From positions 1-24,916 of the IMG/VR virus record IMGVR_UViG_3300011013_000087: 24,916 nucleotides of DNA; one strand, given 5' to 3'. Both the position numbers and the translations under genes were made by a program. The notes beneath the pieces were generated by a model. It was not told where the DNA came from. It did not search any database and saw only the letters and a program-made list of their open reading frames with translations. Position 1 is the first letter of the stretch, and every line of letters begins with the position of its first letter. The DNA comes from a virus. Shown piece by piece: positions 1 through 7,644 of this stretch.

Positions 1-2085
1 GTATTATTATCTGCTGTGCTATAATATCCAGCTTTAGTTCCTAACGTAGTAAGTCCAGCACCTGTTACATTTGTGAATCCTGACTGAAATCCAACCGCTG
101 TATTTTCTGCTGAAGTGGTAGTATTTGCAAGTGCGCTTCCCCCCAGAGCCGTGTTGTAAGAACCCGTTGTAGTTAAACCACCAGAATCTTGACCAAAAAA
201 TGAATTAAGTGTACCAGTTGATACGGCATCACCTGATAATTGACCAACAAATGTGTTAGAAGCTCCTCTACATAGTAATCCTGCGTTTTTACCTACGGCT
301 GTGTTACTACTAGCACTGTTAGTAGTCGCGCCATATAATGCTTGATAACCGATAGCTGTGTTAGCTGTACCAGTAACATTATAATGTCCTGAGTACATAC
401 CAACATATACATTTTGTGCTTCTTCATTGTTGCTATCTGATACTTGATAATAACCTGACTGATAACCTATAGCTATAGATCTATCACCTACTGTTTCATT
501 TCCTAATGCCTGCGTACCGATAGCTATATTAAATCTACCGATTGTCATATCCTCAGCGGCTTTATATCCAAGTGCCACATCGTCTAAGCCTGTTGTAATT
601 GAATCTCCTGCATAACTACCAATTAAAGTGTTAGCTAAACCTGTGCTTACAGATGTACCAGCATGGTATCCAACGGCTACGTTTTCAGCATTTGTAGCAG
701 TTGTAAAGTTTTGTGTTCCTAAAGCATTTCTACCGATAGCAACACTTTTACTACCTTTAGTATCACCTTCTAGTGCATTTTTACCTATTGCTACATTGTC
801 AGAACCAACAGTCAAAACACCTAAAGCATCATTTCCAACGGCAGTATTTTGACCCCCTGTCGTAATAGAATCTCCTGCTTCACTACCGATAAGGGTATTC
901 TGAGTGCCTGTAGTCGTTGCTTGTCCAGCTTCATATCCTACGGCTGTGTTATGACTATCTGTAGCAGTCGTAAAGTTTTGCGTTCCTAAAGCTGATCTAC
1001 CGATAGCTACTGACTTAGATCCTAATGTATCACTTGTAAGAGCATTATAACCTATTGCAACATTTCTATCTGCGTCAGTTAATGCGTCACCTGCATTACT
1101 ACCAAGTATTGTATTCTGCACTCCTGTTGTGATTGCTTTACCAGAGTCAGAACCAATTGCTGTGTTGTAACTACTTGTAGAAGTCGTAAAGTTTTGAGCT
1201 TCAAGAGCCGAATGACCGACTGCTGTATTTTTACTTCCTTTAGTATCAGCACCTAAAGCACCTTGTCCAATTGCAACATTGTTGTCAGCGTCAGTTAAAG
1301 CATCACCAGCGAGGCCACCGATGAGGGTGTTGTTTACGCCTGTGGTGACATCTCCACCAGCCGCATGACCTACTGCTGTGTTATAGTTATCAACATCTGC
1401 ATTTTGATCTCTTAAAGCATTCATGCCGATAGCTACGTTGTAACGCCCTGTGTCTTCTGTAGACAAGGCATTTCTACCCATAGCTACGTTATTAAAACCT
1501 GTTGTAAGAGCGTCAGCCGCTAAAGCACCCACTATAGTATTGTCTGTGCCTGTGGTTACTGCCGTTCCTGCATCATATCCTATAGCTATATTGTAAGCGT
1601 TTGTTGCTGTTGTAAAGTTTTGTGTATCTAAAGCACCTACACCTATAGCAATATTCCTAGCACCTAACGTATCTGATGCAAGTGCGCTAATTCCAATAGC
1701 TACGTTAGAATTACCTGTAGTCATTGCTGAAAGAGAACTTTTACCCAATGCTGTATTATTAGATCCTGTTGTAATCGCATCACCAGATAGACCACCGATA
1801 AGGGTGTTGTTCACGGCTGTGGTTACTGCTACACCTGCATCATATCCAACTGCTGTATTATATGCTGCGGCTCCTGCATTTTGTACTTTTAAAGCACGAT
1901 AACCTATAGCTACACTTTCGCCATTTGCATCTTCAGTAGACAAGGCTTGATAACCTACAGCCACATTCCCATCACCAGTCGTAATTGCAGTACCAGCTTC
2001 GTCACCTACGGTTACGTTGTAGTTACCACCAGAAGCTATTGAGTTACCTGCGTTAACGCCAAGGCGTAGGTTGGATGTACCAGAA
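1..2085 (-). repeat. Two-level tandem repeat inside the fibre gene
   Basis: The DNA encodes a 14- to 16-residue basal repeat (about 42-48 bp). A larger repeat is superimposed on it. The marker TTTTG, part of the codons for the QN(F/A) motif, recurs at 709, 976, 1192, 1402, 1618 and 1879. The spacings are 267, 216, 210, 216 and 261 bp, all multiples of three. The larger unit is therefore about 70-72 residues, with longer units at both ends. Confidence 0.85.
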
Positions 2086-2591
2086 GTTGTGGAAGAATAA
2101 TCCCCCGTCACGGCTACATCTCCAGCAACAGTCAAATCGTCATCAACCAACAAGTCTACTACGTTAAGCGTAGCAAAGGCATCAACCATAGCCGCGCCAG
2201 AGCCTGCACCATCTGAGTAGACAGCCTTAGTTTGTCCCGCTGGAATTGTTATGTTGGCTCCAGATCCTTGAGATATAATAATGTTTTGAGAACCAGAGGT
2301 TGCGTTTTCAATAAACCACAATTTACTAACTGTGTTTGGCCCAATCGTAATTGTACAAGCAGAGTCTAAAGTTCCTGTATATTTCAAGAATATTGACCTA
2401 CCGGGGTCAGTTGCTCCATCCGCAATTGTAGTTGTATGCGTATCTGCGTTTGTTGTGATAGCCTCTGTGCCGTAACTAAACGCTTCTGCAATTAATTCTA
2501 AATTAGTGTTTGTCGTTGTACCCCATGTTCCAGACGCATCGCCCGTAGCCATCTCGTTTAGTCTGAGGTCATTCACATATGTACTTGCCAT
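1..2591 (-). CDS. Long phage tail-fibre protein with YadA-head-like repeats, truncated at the window edge
   Basis: The reading frame is open from an ATG at 2591 to the left edge, giving about 863 residues, and its C-terminus lies outside the window. The start has a good Shine-Dalgarno (TAAGGA) that contains the stop of the upstream gene. Residues 1 to about 165 form a non-repetitive N-terminal domain starting MASTYVNDLRLNEM, probably the virion-attachment part. From about residue 168 onward the protein is almost entirely 14- to 16-residue repeats of the type N-T-A-V/I-G-x-x-A-L/G with TTG turns, the pattern of the left-handed beta-roll in trimeric autotransporter heads (YadA/Hep_Hag). I infer a trimeric receptor-binding fibre or spike. 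Such phage proteins often end in a peptidase S74-type intramolecular chaperone, which would be beyond the edge. It is the last of a run of virion genes. The fibre-like architecture is clear, but the exact receptor role is inference. Confidence 0.85.
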   Translation of the reverse strand, partial: MASTYVNDLRLNEMATGDASGTWGTTTNTNLELIAEAFSYGTEAITTNADTHTTTIADGATDPGRSIFLKYTGTLDSACTITIGPNTVSKLWFIENATSGSQNIIISQGSGANITIPAGQTKAVYSDGAGSGAAMVDAFATLNVVDLLVDDDLTVAGDVAVTGDYSSTTSGTSNLRLGVNAGNSIASGGNYNVTVGDEAGTAITTGDGNVAVGYQALSTEDANGESVAIGYRALKVQNAGAAAYNTAVGYDAGVAVTTAVNNTLIGGLSGDAITTGSNNTALGKSSLSAMTTGNSNVAIGISALASDTLGARNIAIGVGALDTQNFTTATNAYNIAIGYDAGTAVTTGTDNTIVGALAADALTTGFNNVAMGRNALSTEDTGRYNVAIGMNALRDQNADVDNYNTAVGHAAGGDVTTGVNNTLIGGLAGDALTDADNNVAIGQGALGADTKGSKNTAVGHSALEAQNFTTSTSSYNTAIGSDSGKAITTGVQNTILGSNAGDALTDADRNVAIGYNALTSDTLGSKSVAIGRSALGTQNFTTATDSHNTAVGYEAGQATTTGTQNTLIGSEAGDSITTGGQNTAVGNDALGVLTVGSDNVAIGKNALEGDTKGSKSVAIGRNALGTQNFTTATNAENVAVGYHAGTSVSTGLANTLIGSYAGDSITTGLDDVALGYKAAEDMTIGRFNIAIGTQALGNETVGDRSIAIGYQSGYYQVSDSNNEEAQNVYVGMYSGHYNVTGTANTAIGYQALYGATTNSASSNTAVGKNAGLLCRGASNTFVGQLSGDAVSTGTLNSFFGQDSGGLTTTGSYNTALGGSALANTTTSAENTAVGFQSGFTNVTGAGLTTLGTKAGYYSTADNN

Positions 2592-2601
2592 GTTATATTC
2601 C

Positions 2602-3171
2602 TTATGCCGCTATATCCGTCCATGCGGGTGTTTGTGAGGGAGTAGTGCTACTCCAACTAGGTGTTTGTGAAGCTGTTATACCACTCCAACTAGGGGTTTG
2701 TGAAGGAATAATTATTCCCCATACATGTGGTTCGCCAATTTGTCCTGTTGTTGCAACACCAGTTGGATAAACAGTAACGCCTTCTTGAATACTAACATCC
2801 CCGATTGCGCTGGTTGCAGAAACACCCGTCAGTGCAACAGTTCCCGTCGTAACAACAGATTCATTGCCCACTGCGCTAGTTGCAGAAACACCCGTCGGGC
2901 TTACTACTGCGGTTCCCACAACTTGTTCGTCGCCAAAACCTATAGTACCCGTTAAACCTGTTTCTGTAACGACTGCTCCACCCGCTGCAAGAACAGTTCC
3001 TATTGCACCTGTTGCAGAAACCCCTGTAGGGCTTACTACTGCGGTTGTAACAACAGATTCATTGCCAACCGCACCCGTAGCGCCAGCCGCATCGGAAATA
3101 ACAACAGGTATAGGTTCTCCAAAGGTTAATTGACCCCAAGTGCCTCTCCCCCAGCCTGTTATATTAGCCAT
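2602..3171 (-). CDS. Small virion protein made of 22- and 11-residue tandem repeats
   Basis: The protein has 189 residues. The N-terminal 26 residues, rich in G and W, start MANITGWGRGTWG, an opening I associate with fibre or tail accessory proteins of uncultured marine phages. Residues 27-156 are six 22-residue repeats built on TGVSATGAIG, of which the last has 20 residues. Residues 157-189 are exactly three 11-residue repeats SQTPSWSxxxx. Composition is almost all small residues plus T, V and G, with no Cys, which suits an extended beta-structured fibre or decoration protein. It lies directly upstream of the long fibre gene, and its stop codon overlaps that gene's Shine-Dalgarno. A virion role is inferred from position and composition; no enzymatic motif is visible. 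Confidence 0.7.
   Translation of the reverse strand: MANITGWGRGTWGQLTFGEPIPVVISDAAGATGAVGNESVVTTAVVSPTGVSATGAIGTVLAAGGAVVTETGLTGTIGFGDEQVVGTAVVSPTGVSATSAVGNESVVTTGTVALTGVSATSAIGDVSIQEGVTVYPTGVATTGQIGEPHVWGIIIPSQTPSWSGITASQTPSWSSTTPSQTPAWTDIAA
2605..2703 (-). repeat. Three tandem 33-bp units (SQTPSW repeat)
   Basis: Residues 157-167, 168-178 and 179-189 each start SQTP(S/A)W. The DNA repeats are obvious on the plus strand as recurring ccaactaggtgtttgtga-type blocks. This repeat forms the extreme C-terminus of the protein. Confidence 0.9.
2704..3093 (-). repeat. Six tandem 66-bp units (22-residue protein repeat)
   Basis: Unit boundaries fall at protein residues 27, 49, 71, 93, 115 and 137, exactly 22 residues apart. 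Conserved positions are TGVSATxAIG near the unit start and VV.P/L near its end. The final unit is shortened to 20 residues. Confidence 0.85.
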
Positions 3172-3182
3172 TTGTTACCCCG

Positions 3183-3635
3183 TCATGCTATACGAATAAT
3201 AGCATTACTAGCGTCTGCGGTGGGAAATTGGATAGTAAAACTTCCAGAGGAAGAAGATTTATTGCTTCCAAAATCCAATACACAAACAGCTTTGTCGCTA
3301 TTTGTATCGTTATAAATTAAAGCACCCCTAGCCGTAATAGTTGCTGTAGTAAAAGTTATATCAGCAAAATCTGTAAAGGCTGTAGTTCCGCTTGAAGTTG
3401 GAGCAACTTTAGTAAGAGCGCCTCCTCCCGCAGAATACGACCCACTATTTGCTACTTCTCCAGTGGTGACGTAAGCTGTAGATGAAGCACCTAATGTAGC
3501 TGTAGTGCTAGATTTTCCACCGCCACCAATAGCATATAACGCTAACTTAAAAGCATTTCCATTAGTAGCAAAATTATGTGTAGCCGTCAAAAGTTCTGTT
3601 TTGAACGAAGTACACATTGCTTGTGTTATTGCCAT
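3183..3635 (-). CDS. Putative phage virion (tail or fibre-associated) protein
   Basis: The protein has 150 residues and starts MAITQAMCTSFK. Its first 35 residues look helical (SFKTELLTATHNF), followed by a Gly/Ser/Thr-rich, beta-prone region with a KLALY strand and a C-terminal strand TIQFPTADASNAIIRIA. I recall similar short proteins next to fibre genes in marine phages, but no enzymatic motif or catalytic residue is visible. The start is supported by AAGGAG(A) about 7 nt upstream. It is the fourth-last gene of the fibre-side cluster and is separated by only 11 bp from the repeat protein downstream. A structural role is inferred from context. Confidence 0.65.
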   Translation of the reverse strand: MAITQAMCTSFKTELLTATHNFATNGNAFKLALYAIGGGGKSSTTATLGASSTAYVTTGEVANSGSYSAGGGALTKVAPTSSGTTAFTDFADITFTTATITARGALIYNDTNSDKAVCVLDFGSNKSSSSGSFTIQFPTADASNAIIRIA

Positions 3636-3636
3636 T

Positions 3637-3927
3637 TCATATTCTCCTTATGACTTCTGCTAAATCATTTTGACCAGCTTTGCGTAGTTGATGACATATG
3701 TTAGCACGTTCTTCTTTTCTAGCCAACTCTATATAATATTGCAAAAGATTACGAACATTATCTGCAAAAAGGTGAGCTTGCTGTTTTATAGGTTCCGGTG
3801 CATTTTCAGAAATAGATACTATTTTATTAGTTGCTAATTCAGAAATTTGTTCGTTAGACAATCCGCCATCGTCAGAAGTTGTAACGCCGACTTGACCAAC
3901 AGTAATATCACTATTAACGCTAAACAT
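3637..3927 (-). CDS. Small helical phage protein of unknown function
   Basis: The protein has 96 residues starting MFSVNSD. I prefer the ATG at 3927 over one five codons upstream (3942) because GGGAAAG lies at a suitable distance before it, while nothing Shine-Dalgarno-like precedes the earlier one. The N-terminal third is polar and Gly/Thr-rich. From about residue 25 it is helical and charged, ending HQLRKAGQNDLAEVIRRI. It overlaps the upstream Rossmann-like gene by 8 nt and is nearly contiguous with the downstream virion gene, so coupled translation is likely. I do not recognise a function. A tail-assembly or accessory role would be a guess from position alone. Confidence 0.65.
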   Translation of the reverse strand: MFSVNSDITVGQVGVTTSDDGGLSNEQISELATNKIVSISENAPEPIKQQAHLFADNVRNLLQYYIELARKEERANICHQLRKAGQNDLAEVIRRI

Positions 3928-4624
3928 GTGGTTCTTTCCCATTTAATTTTTGAATATCATGCCTTCCAAATATTACAGGGTCTTGATCTATTGGCTCTGG
4001 AGGTTCCATTTTAGATTGTTTTGTTATCAACAATCCCCCGTTTTCGTGTAATTGCACTAGAGGATCATCTAATCTGTGATACCCGTATAGTTTTTCATTA
4101 TCTGGCACATTAGTATCTAAAAGACCTGAGTTATGTGCAACCTCTATTTTTATACCTCTTGTTGTAGCAATAGCACACCAAAACTCAGTACACGCTCTAC
4201 CCGCTTCTGCAATACTGACGTTTTTATATGTAAAGTCTAAACCATATAAAGAAAGGTGCTTTGCCCCAACCCATATTGCATAAGCTATTGCATACGGAAC
4301 CGTGTTATTAAAATAACAAATGTTTAATTCTTTAACGACTTCTTCAAGAGGGTAAGGTTCTAAATGTTTAACCCTATCATCCATTTCACAAGTAATAATT
4401 GGTTTTGTGTTTGTTTTTAAAAAATGCCTAGCTATTCCCGTTTGTGATCCTGCATTTTCGGTATCTAAAAATCTTGAAACAGGGTCCATCATAATAGTTT
4501 TATCTACATGAATTATACCACCAACGCAATTTATTCCCCAAACTTCATCAAATTCTTCTGAACGTATCCGAGCCGCTATGTAATCAGAATAACTTCCTCC
4601 CAAACCAACAATAGCAATCTTCAT
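3920..4624 (-). CDS. Rossmann-like protein resembling the MptE/DUF115 fold
   Basis: The protein has 234 residues. The N-terminus MKIAIVGLGGSYSDY has a beta-strand followed by a glycine-rich loop (residues 7-12), typical of a Rossmann-like nucleotide-binding fold. The middle segment, around residues 108-133, reads as a helix, a strand with VGAKHLSLYGLDFTY and a loop. This fits the MptE-like/DUF115 pattern (A-x-x-lGak-i-l-G-D-x-y) of 6-hydroxymethylpterin pyrophosphokinases and motility-associated glycosyl-transfer proteins. The start overlaps the stop of the adaptor-like gene upstream (ATGA, 4621-4624), so it is translated with connector proteins. It could modify or synthesise a sugar-like substrate on virion or host surface, but that is inference. 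The fold call is moderate and the enzymatic call weak. Confidence 0.6.
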   Translation of the reverse strand: MKIAIVGLGGSYSDYIAARIRSEEFDEVWGINCVGGIIHVDKTIMMDPVSRFLDTENAGSQTGIARHFLKTNTKPIITCEMDDRVKHLEPYPLEEVVKELNICYFNNTVPYAIAYAIWVGAKHLSLYGLDFTYKNVSIAEAGRACTEFWCAIATTRGIKIEVAHNSGLLDTNVPDNEKLYGYHRLDDPLVQLHENGGLLITKQSKMEPPEPIDQDPVIFGRHDIQKLNGKEPHV

Positions 4625-5268
4625 GTTCTTGGCCTCGTAGGTAGTCCTTTGCGATAAGCATCTGAGTTTTCGCGAGCCTCTCCATAATCTTTTAATCGTT
4701 CTAAAGACTGTAAAAAACGATCTTGATAGGTTTTCATTAAGTCTGGTTCACCTTTCATATAAATATTTGCTTCAATTAAACTTCCATAAAGCATTGCGTT
4801 TGGAGCGTTAGTACTTAGCCATGTTGTTCCGCTATCTCCCGCCGCAGTTAAACTAGCGGGTCTATAAAAATAATGCAGTTCTGCGACAGCATTTGCACTA
4901 GGCGTAGGCGCTAAAATAAAATTGTTTATATCAAAATAAGCGTAATATTTTGGAACACCTGTAGTAGCTGAATTTGGATTTACAGATTGTATAAAGTTAA
5001 CGTCTTTTTCTAATAAAAATTCTTTGTTAGAAGAATCTACAACAGATAAACTAAAAGAAGCTAAATAATCACTAGGAACAGCTAAATATTGATTGTCTGC
5101 GGTGACTGTTCCTGTCACATTTTTACGAAAATATTGTAAGTCAATAGAATTTAAAATAGTTTGTTCGGCTGTTTTTATAAAGTTATCTAAATTAGATACA
5201 AAACTTGTTTCCGTATTGTCTACATAATTTTGAATTGCTGTTTTTAAAGAAGAATAAGTAAAGCTCAT
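4621..5268 (-). CDS. Head-tail adaptor-like protein (SU10/P22 gp4-type family)
   Basis: The protein has 215 residues. It opens with a helical segment MSFTYSSLKTAIQNYVDN and a second helix with FIKTAEQTIL. It continues with a beta-rich middle (FILAPTP and ELHYFYRPASL are typical strands) and ends with helices (ANAMLYGSLIEAN-like and DRFLQSLERLKDYG). This arrangement matches adaptor proteins that sit between portal and tail nozzle in short-tailed phages. It is part of a set with the 302-residue protein upstream, with an ATGA-type overlap (5265-5268) to the preceding small gene and another to the Rossmann gene downstream. No catalytic residues are expected. The family assignment is from memory of sequence pattern. 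Confidence 0.65.
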   Translation of the reverse strand: MSFTYSSLKTAIQNYVDNTETSFVSNLDNFIKTAEQTILNSIDLQYFRKNVTGTVTADNQYLAVPSDYLASFSLSVVDSSNKEFLLEKDVNFIQSVNPNSATTGVPKYYAYFDINNFILAPTPSANAVAELHYFYRPASLTAAGDSGTTWLSTNAPNAMLYGSLIEANIYMKGEPDLMKTYQDRFLQSLERLKDYGEARENSDAYRKGLPTRPRT

Positions 5269-5591
5269 GTTGTCACCACCGTTACACTACCTACAGAACC
5301 CGTTGAAACTAATGGGTTCGGAGTTAAACCAAAATTATAGCGTTGCCCTACAGGGTTCCAACCCCAATTAACGCTTCTTTCTTGTGTTACACCTTGAGGG
5401 GGTCTGGCATTTTGAAGAGCTTGTGGATCAGAAACAGTTCTAAACGGACCTAATTGTGGTTGTTTTGGTTCAAACTCATCTTTTCCTACAAGCAATCCGT
5501 TCCATTCTTTTCGCATATCTTTATAAGCGTATCTAAAACCAGACCGATCCGATATTGCATAAGCATTTTTTCCGCTGGCATATTTACTCAT
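5265..5591 (-). CDS. Conserved small phage structural or assembly protein
   Basis: The protein has 108 residues. The N-terminal half carries a striking motif, SDRSGFRYAYKDMRKEWNG followed by LLVGKDEFEPKQPQ, that I recall from many marine phage genomes, always between connector genes. The second half is rich in proline, glycine and asparagine and ends in a V/T strand, so it may be partly extended or disordered. It sits between the two adaptor-like genes with 4-nt and 1-nt overlaps, indicating strict co-translation with them. A role in neck or tail assembly is inferred from this location. No biochemical activity can be read from the sequence. Confidence 0.7.
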   Translation of the reverse strand: MSKYASGKNAYAISDRSGFRYAYKDMRKEWNGLLVGKDEFEPKQPQLGPFRTVSDPQALQNARPPQGVTQERSVNWGWNPVGQRYNFGLTPNPLVSTGSVGSVTVVTT

Positions 5592-6499
5592 TACACGCTC
5601 CCAAGATAATTAACTTTTGGAACAACTGTAAACGAAGCTCTATCCCTATCTTCTGTAGCCGCGCGTTCAAATTCTTCTTCGTACAAAGCTTTTAAAATTT
5701 GAATCCTATCGGGCGCTCTTTTCATAGAAATATAATACGCTAACCCTGCGGCTAAACAAGGATAAAACCTAAATGGTAAATCTAATGTATTTGTATATAA
5801 ATCAGCGTCGTCCATTCGAGTAAGCCTGTTAAACTTAATTATATCAGTGTCATTTTCTGGCGCAGGCCACACTTTCAAAACAGGTGTTATTTGCCTATCT
5901 AAAAAATATTGAGTAATCCTACCAGTCGAAGATTTAGTGGGTATATTAATAAAAGCTTCTCTACTAACACGATCAATACTTAAATCAGTGGAATCTCTCG
6001 TTATCACCGCAGATAATATATCTATTGTACTGTTTGTATTAGAAAAATCTACTGCCGCAGAAACTGTAGTAGACGTTCCGCTAGTGCCTCCTGTAATTGT
6101 TTCTCCAGAAACAAACGTCCCTACTGGTATTGTTATAGCTAAAGTATTAGCCTCTAAATCTCCTACAGAAGATGTCGGTAAATTTGTTATCGTAGCAGTT
6201 GCACTGCTAGTTCCGCCAGTTATAGTCTCTCCAACAGTAAAACCTGCGTGAGAAGCAACTGTCATAATAAGGATGCCTGCGGGATATTCTGTAACACCTG
6301 TTGCAGTAACAAGAGATGTTTCTGTAATAGTCCATTGATTAAGGCCCCGATTACCCCACTCTGCAAGCATTAAATTAAGAGATCTTCTTGCACTTTTTAA
6401 ATCATAACCTGTGCGAACTTCTAAACCGCAACGTTCAAAAGCTTCTTCAACATAATCTGCTACGTCTAATTCAAAGTTTTTTGATCCCGATACTGCCAT
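5591..6499 (-). CDS. Head-tail adaptor (P22 gp4-like) with an inserted repeat domain
   Basis: The protein has 302 residues. Residues 10-60 (DVADYVEEAFERCG, SARRSLNLMLAEWGNRGLNQW) and 160-290 (ILSAVITRD, IDRVSREAFINIPTKS, FLDRQITPVLKVWPAP, then C-terminal helices) give the classic podovirus tail-accessory/adaptor pattern, which joins portal to tail. Between them, residues about 75-155 contain a Thr/Gly/Ser-rich insertion with two copies of GETITGGTS (90-98 and 132-140). The family normally passes directly from the TEY strand to the DILSAVI strand. The start has a GGGGTAACC Shine-Dalgarno. It is translated just after a small membrane protein and 1 nt overlapping the next gene. Adaptor identity is fairly sure; the insert's function is unknown. 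Confidence 0.75.
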   Translation of the reverse strand: MAVSGSKNFELDVADYVEEAFERCGLEVRTGYDLKSARRSLNLMLAEWGNRGLNQWTITETSLVTATGVTEYPAGILIMTVASHAGFTVGETITGGTSSATATITNLPTSSVGDLEANTLAITIPVGTFVSGETITGGTSGTSTTVSAAVDFSNTNSTIDILSAVITRDSTDLSIDRVSREAFINIPTKSSTGRITQYFLDRQITPVLKVWPAPENDTDIIKFNRLTRMDDADLYTNTLDLPFRFYPCLAAGLAYYISMKRAPDRIQILKALYEEEFERAATEDRDRASFTVVPKVNYLGSV

Positions 6500-6501
6500 G
6501 G

Positions 6502-6684
6502 TTACCCCAATAATTTACTTGCAAAAGGCGCTATTAGTATAAGAACAGCTAATGCCCAGACTTTTTGATCTAAAGACCTTAAACTGTTTTTTTGGCTACT
6601 TAATTGTTCTTCAATATTTTTATAACGGATAGAACATTCCGCTTCATGTTTTTCTAATTCTTTTAGTACGTCTGCGGCTTTCAT
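6502..6684 (-). CDS. Small coiled-coil protein with one C-terminal membrane segment
   Basis: The protein has 60 residues. I choose the ATG at 6684, which follows GGTGA and overlaps the region of the upstream stop, instead of a far-upstream ATG whose extra 82 codons merely shadow another gene. Residues 1-40 are a charged helix (VLKELEKHEAECSIRYKNIEEQL), likely a coiled coil. Residues 43-59 (KVWALAVLILIAPFASKLL) form one membrane segment. The layout resembles XhlA-like small phage membrane proteins linked to holin systems, but position in the connector cluster argues equally for an assembly role. Function is uncertain. Confidence 0.65.
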   Translation of the reverse strand: MKAADVLKELEKHEAECSIRYKNIEEQLSSQKNSLRSLDQKVWALAVLILIAPFASKLLG

Positions 6685-6688
6685 AATG

Positions 6689-6973
6689 TCACCATGCTTT
6701 ACAAGACCAGTATCTGGCTGTGAATTTATCTTTTGCCGTATCGCAATTATGCCTAGCCCGAAAGTTTTTTCTTCTGCCCGGTTGATTTTTTTTAATCGAC
6801 ATATTTGGATCGCCAAAGCGAACCAATTTAATGTTGCTACCTTTTTTGGCAAGAACAGCGCTCTTTTTGTTAGCGTTTGGTGTTCTTTTTGGTTTGTTAA
6901 ATCCAGCAAAAGACTCTCCACGATAAACAACTCTTCCAGAAGGCGTACGTTTTACATCTTTTGTAGTAGGCAT
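6689..6973 (-). CDS. Conserved basic phage protein with C-terminal RYWSCKAW motif
   Basis: The protein has 94 residues and is strongly basic. The N-terminal 45 residues are low-complexity K/R/N-rich. From about residue 50 there is a sharply conserved-looking core: VRFGDPNMSIKKNQPGRR, then FRARHNC and a terminal ARYWSCKAW. I recall this core from many marine and T7-like phage genomes, where its function is unreported to me. The two Cys and one His might bind metal or form a small ordered knot; basicity suggests nucleic-acid contact. It has a TAGGGG Shine-Dalgarno and sits between virion genes. Presence as a gene is nearly certain; the role is unknown. Confidence 0.8.
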   Translation of the reverse strand: MPTTKDVKRTPSGRVVYRGESFAGFNKPKRTPNANKKSAVLAKKGSNIKLVRFGDPNMSIKKNQPGRRKNFRARHNCDTAKDKFTARYWSCKAW

Positions 6974-6981
6974 TTTTACCC

Positions 6982-7593
6982 CTATGCGTGATAGAACATC
7001 ATTAAATCAACAGTACCAACAACAAAAGTAACATAACAGCCACTAGGAAACAAAACCCCTTCTTCTGGAATAAACGGGTCTTCCGAAGAACTATCAGTTC
7101 CAATAGTTCTGGCTTGAATTAATTCAGTGCCAGTAGCGCTTGCGTTTCGTATATTAATCTTACCCGCTGATCCTCCAGAAACTGTAGAAAAACCTTTTAG
7201 TCTACATCTTCCTGCAAAAATTACACCTAAAGCATTATTATTAATGCCCGCAGAAACGTTTCCTGCTGGATTACCTACGGCTGTTATACTTGTTATTGTT
7301 TTAAAGTAGCCCGAACTTGTTGCTGTTCCAGTGTTTGCACCTGTAACAGTTTCACTTAAAGCACTACCATTTACATCTGTTCCAACAACAGTAAACGATA
7401 TACCCGAATCATCTCCAGCGGATAAAATTGTAACTTGTCTTCCAGAAGCGTTTGTCACACTACCGCCAGACGCTAAAGCCCCTCCAATAGTTAACGCAGC
7501 ATTGTTTCCAACTGATGCTGCTGTTGAAATACCGTCAGCATCAAGAGCTACCTCATCGCTAACAATGACTGGTTTTACATCTGATCCCGCCAT
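6982..7593 (-). CDS. Putative virion protein, Gly/Ser/Thr-rich beta protein
   Basis: The protein has 203 residues, rich in G, S, T, A and V, with alternating hydrophobic residues that predict beta strands (VTILSAGDDSGISFTVVGTD, YFKTITSITAV). It has no signal peptide, no membrane segment and no catalytic motif. The C-terminal portion, FPSGCYVTFVVGTVDLMMFYHA, looks like closing strands of a jelly-roll or Ig-like domain. A textbook Shine-Dalgarno (AAAGGAG) precedes the start. The gene lies just after a rho-independent terminator and among capsid and connector genes. I infer a decoration or tail-surface protein. Similar proteins of unknown function are familiar to me from marine phages. Confidence 0.65.
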   Translation of the reverse strand: MAGSDVKPVIVSDEVALDADGISTAASVGNNAALTIGGALASGGSVTNASGRQVTILSAGDDSGISFTVVGTDVNGSALSETVTGANTGTATSSGYFKTITSITAVGNPAGNVSAGINNNALGVIFAGRCRLKGFSTVSGGSAGKINIRNASATGTELIQARTIGTDSSSEDPFIPEEGVLFPSGCYVTFVVGTVDLMMFYHA

Positions 7594-7608
7594 TTATTTC
7601 TCCTTTAC

Positions 7609-7636
7609 AAAAACGGTAGGGGTTTCCCCCTACCTG
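7609..7636 (-). terminator. Rho-independent terminator after the 182-residue virion gene
   Basis: Read on the minus strand, a perfect 8-bp stem GGTAGGGG/CCCCTACC encloses a GAAA tetraloop and is followed by GTTTTTG. It starts 9 bp past the stop at 7645. The stem arms are 7615-7622 and 7627-7634. Confidence 0.85.
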
Positions 7637-7644
7637 ATTAAGAA

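Noticed and set aside
628-852. Plus-strand ORFs within the fibre gene and other genes (also 5937-6251, 7985-8320, 16030-16431, 20974-21333)
   Set aside because: These are antisense shadows of long minus-strand genes, with low-complexity translations that mirror the repeats of the real genes and no ribosome sites.
6685-6930. N-terminal extension of the 60-residue coiled-coil/TM protein
   Set aside because: The extra 82 codons overlap the RYWSCKAW protein in another frame and lack a ribosome site; the ATG at 6684 has one.
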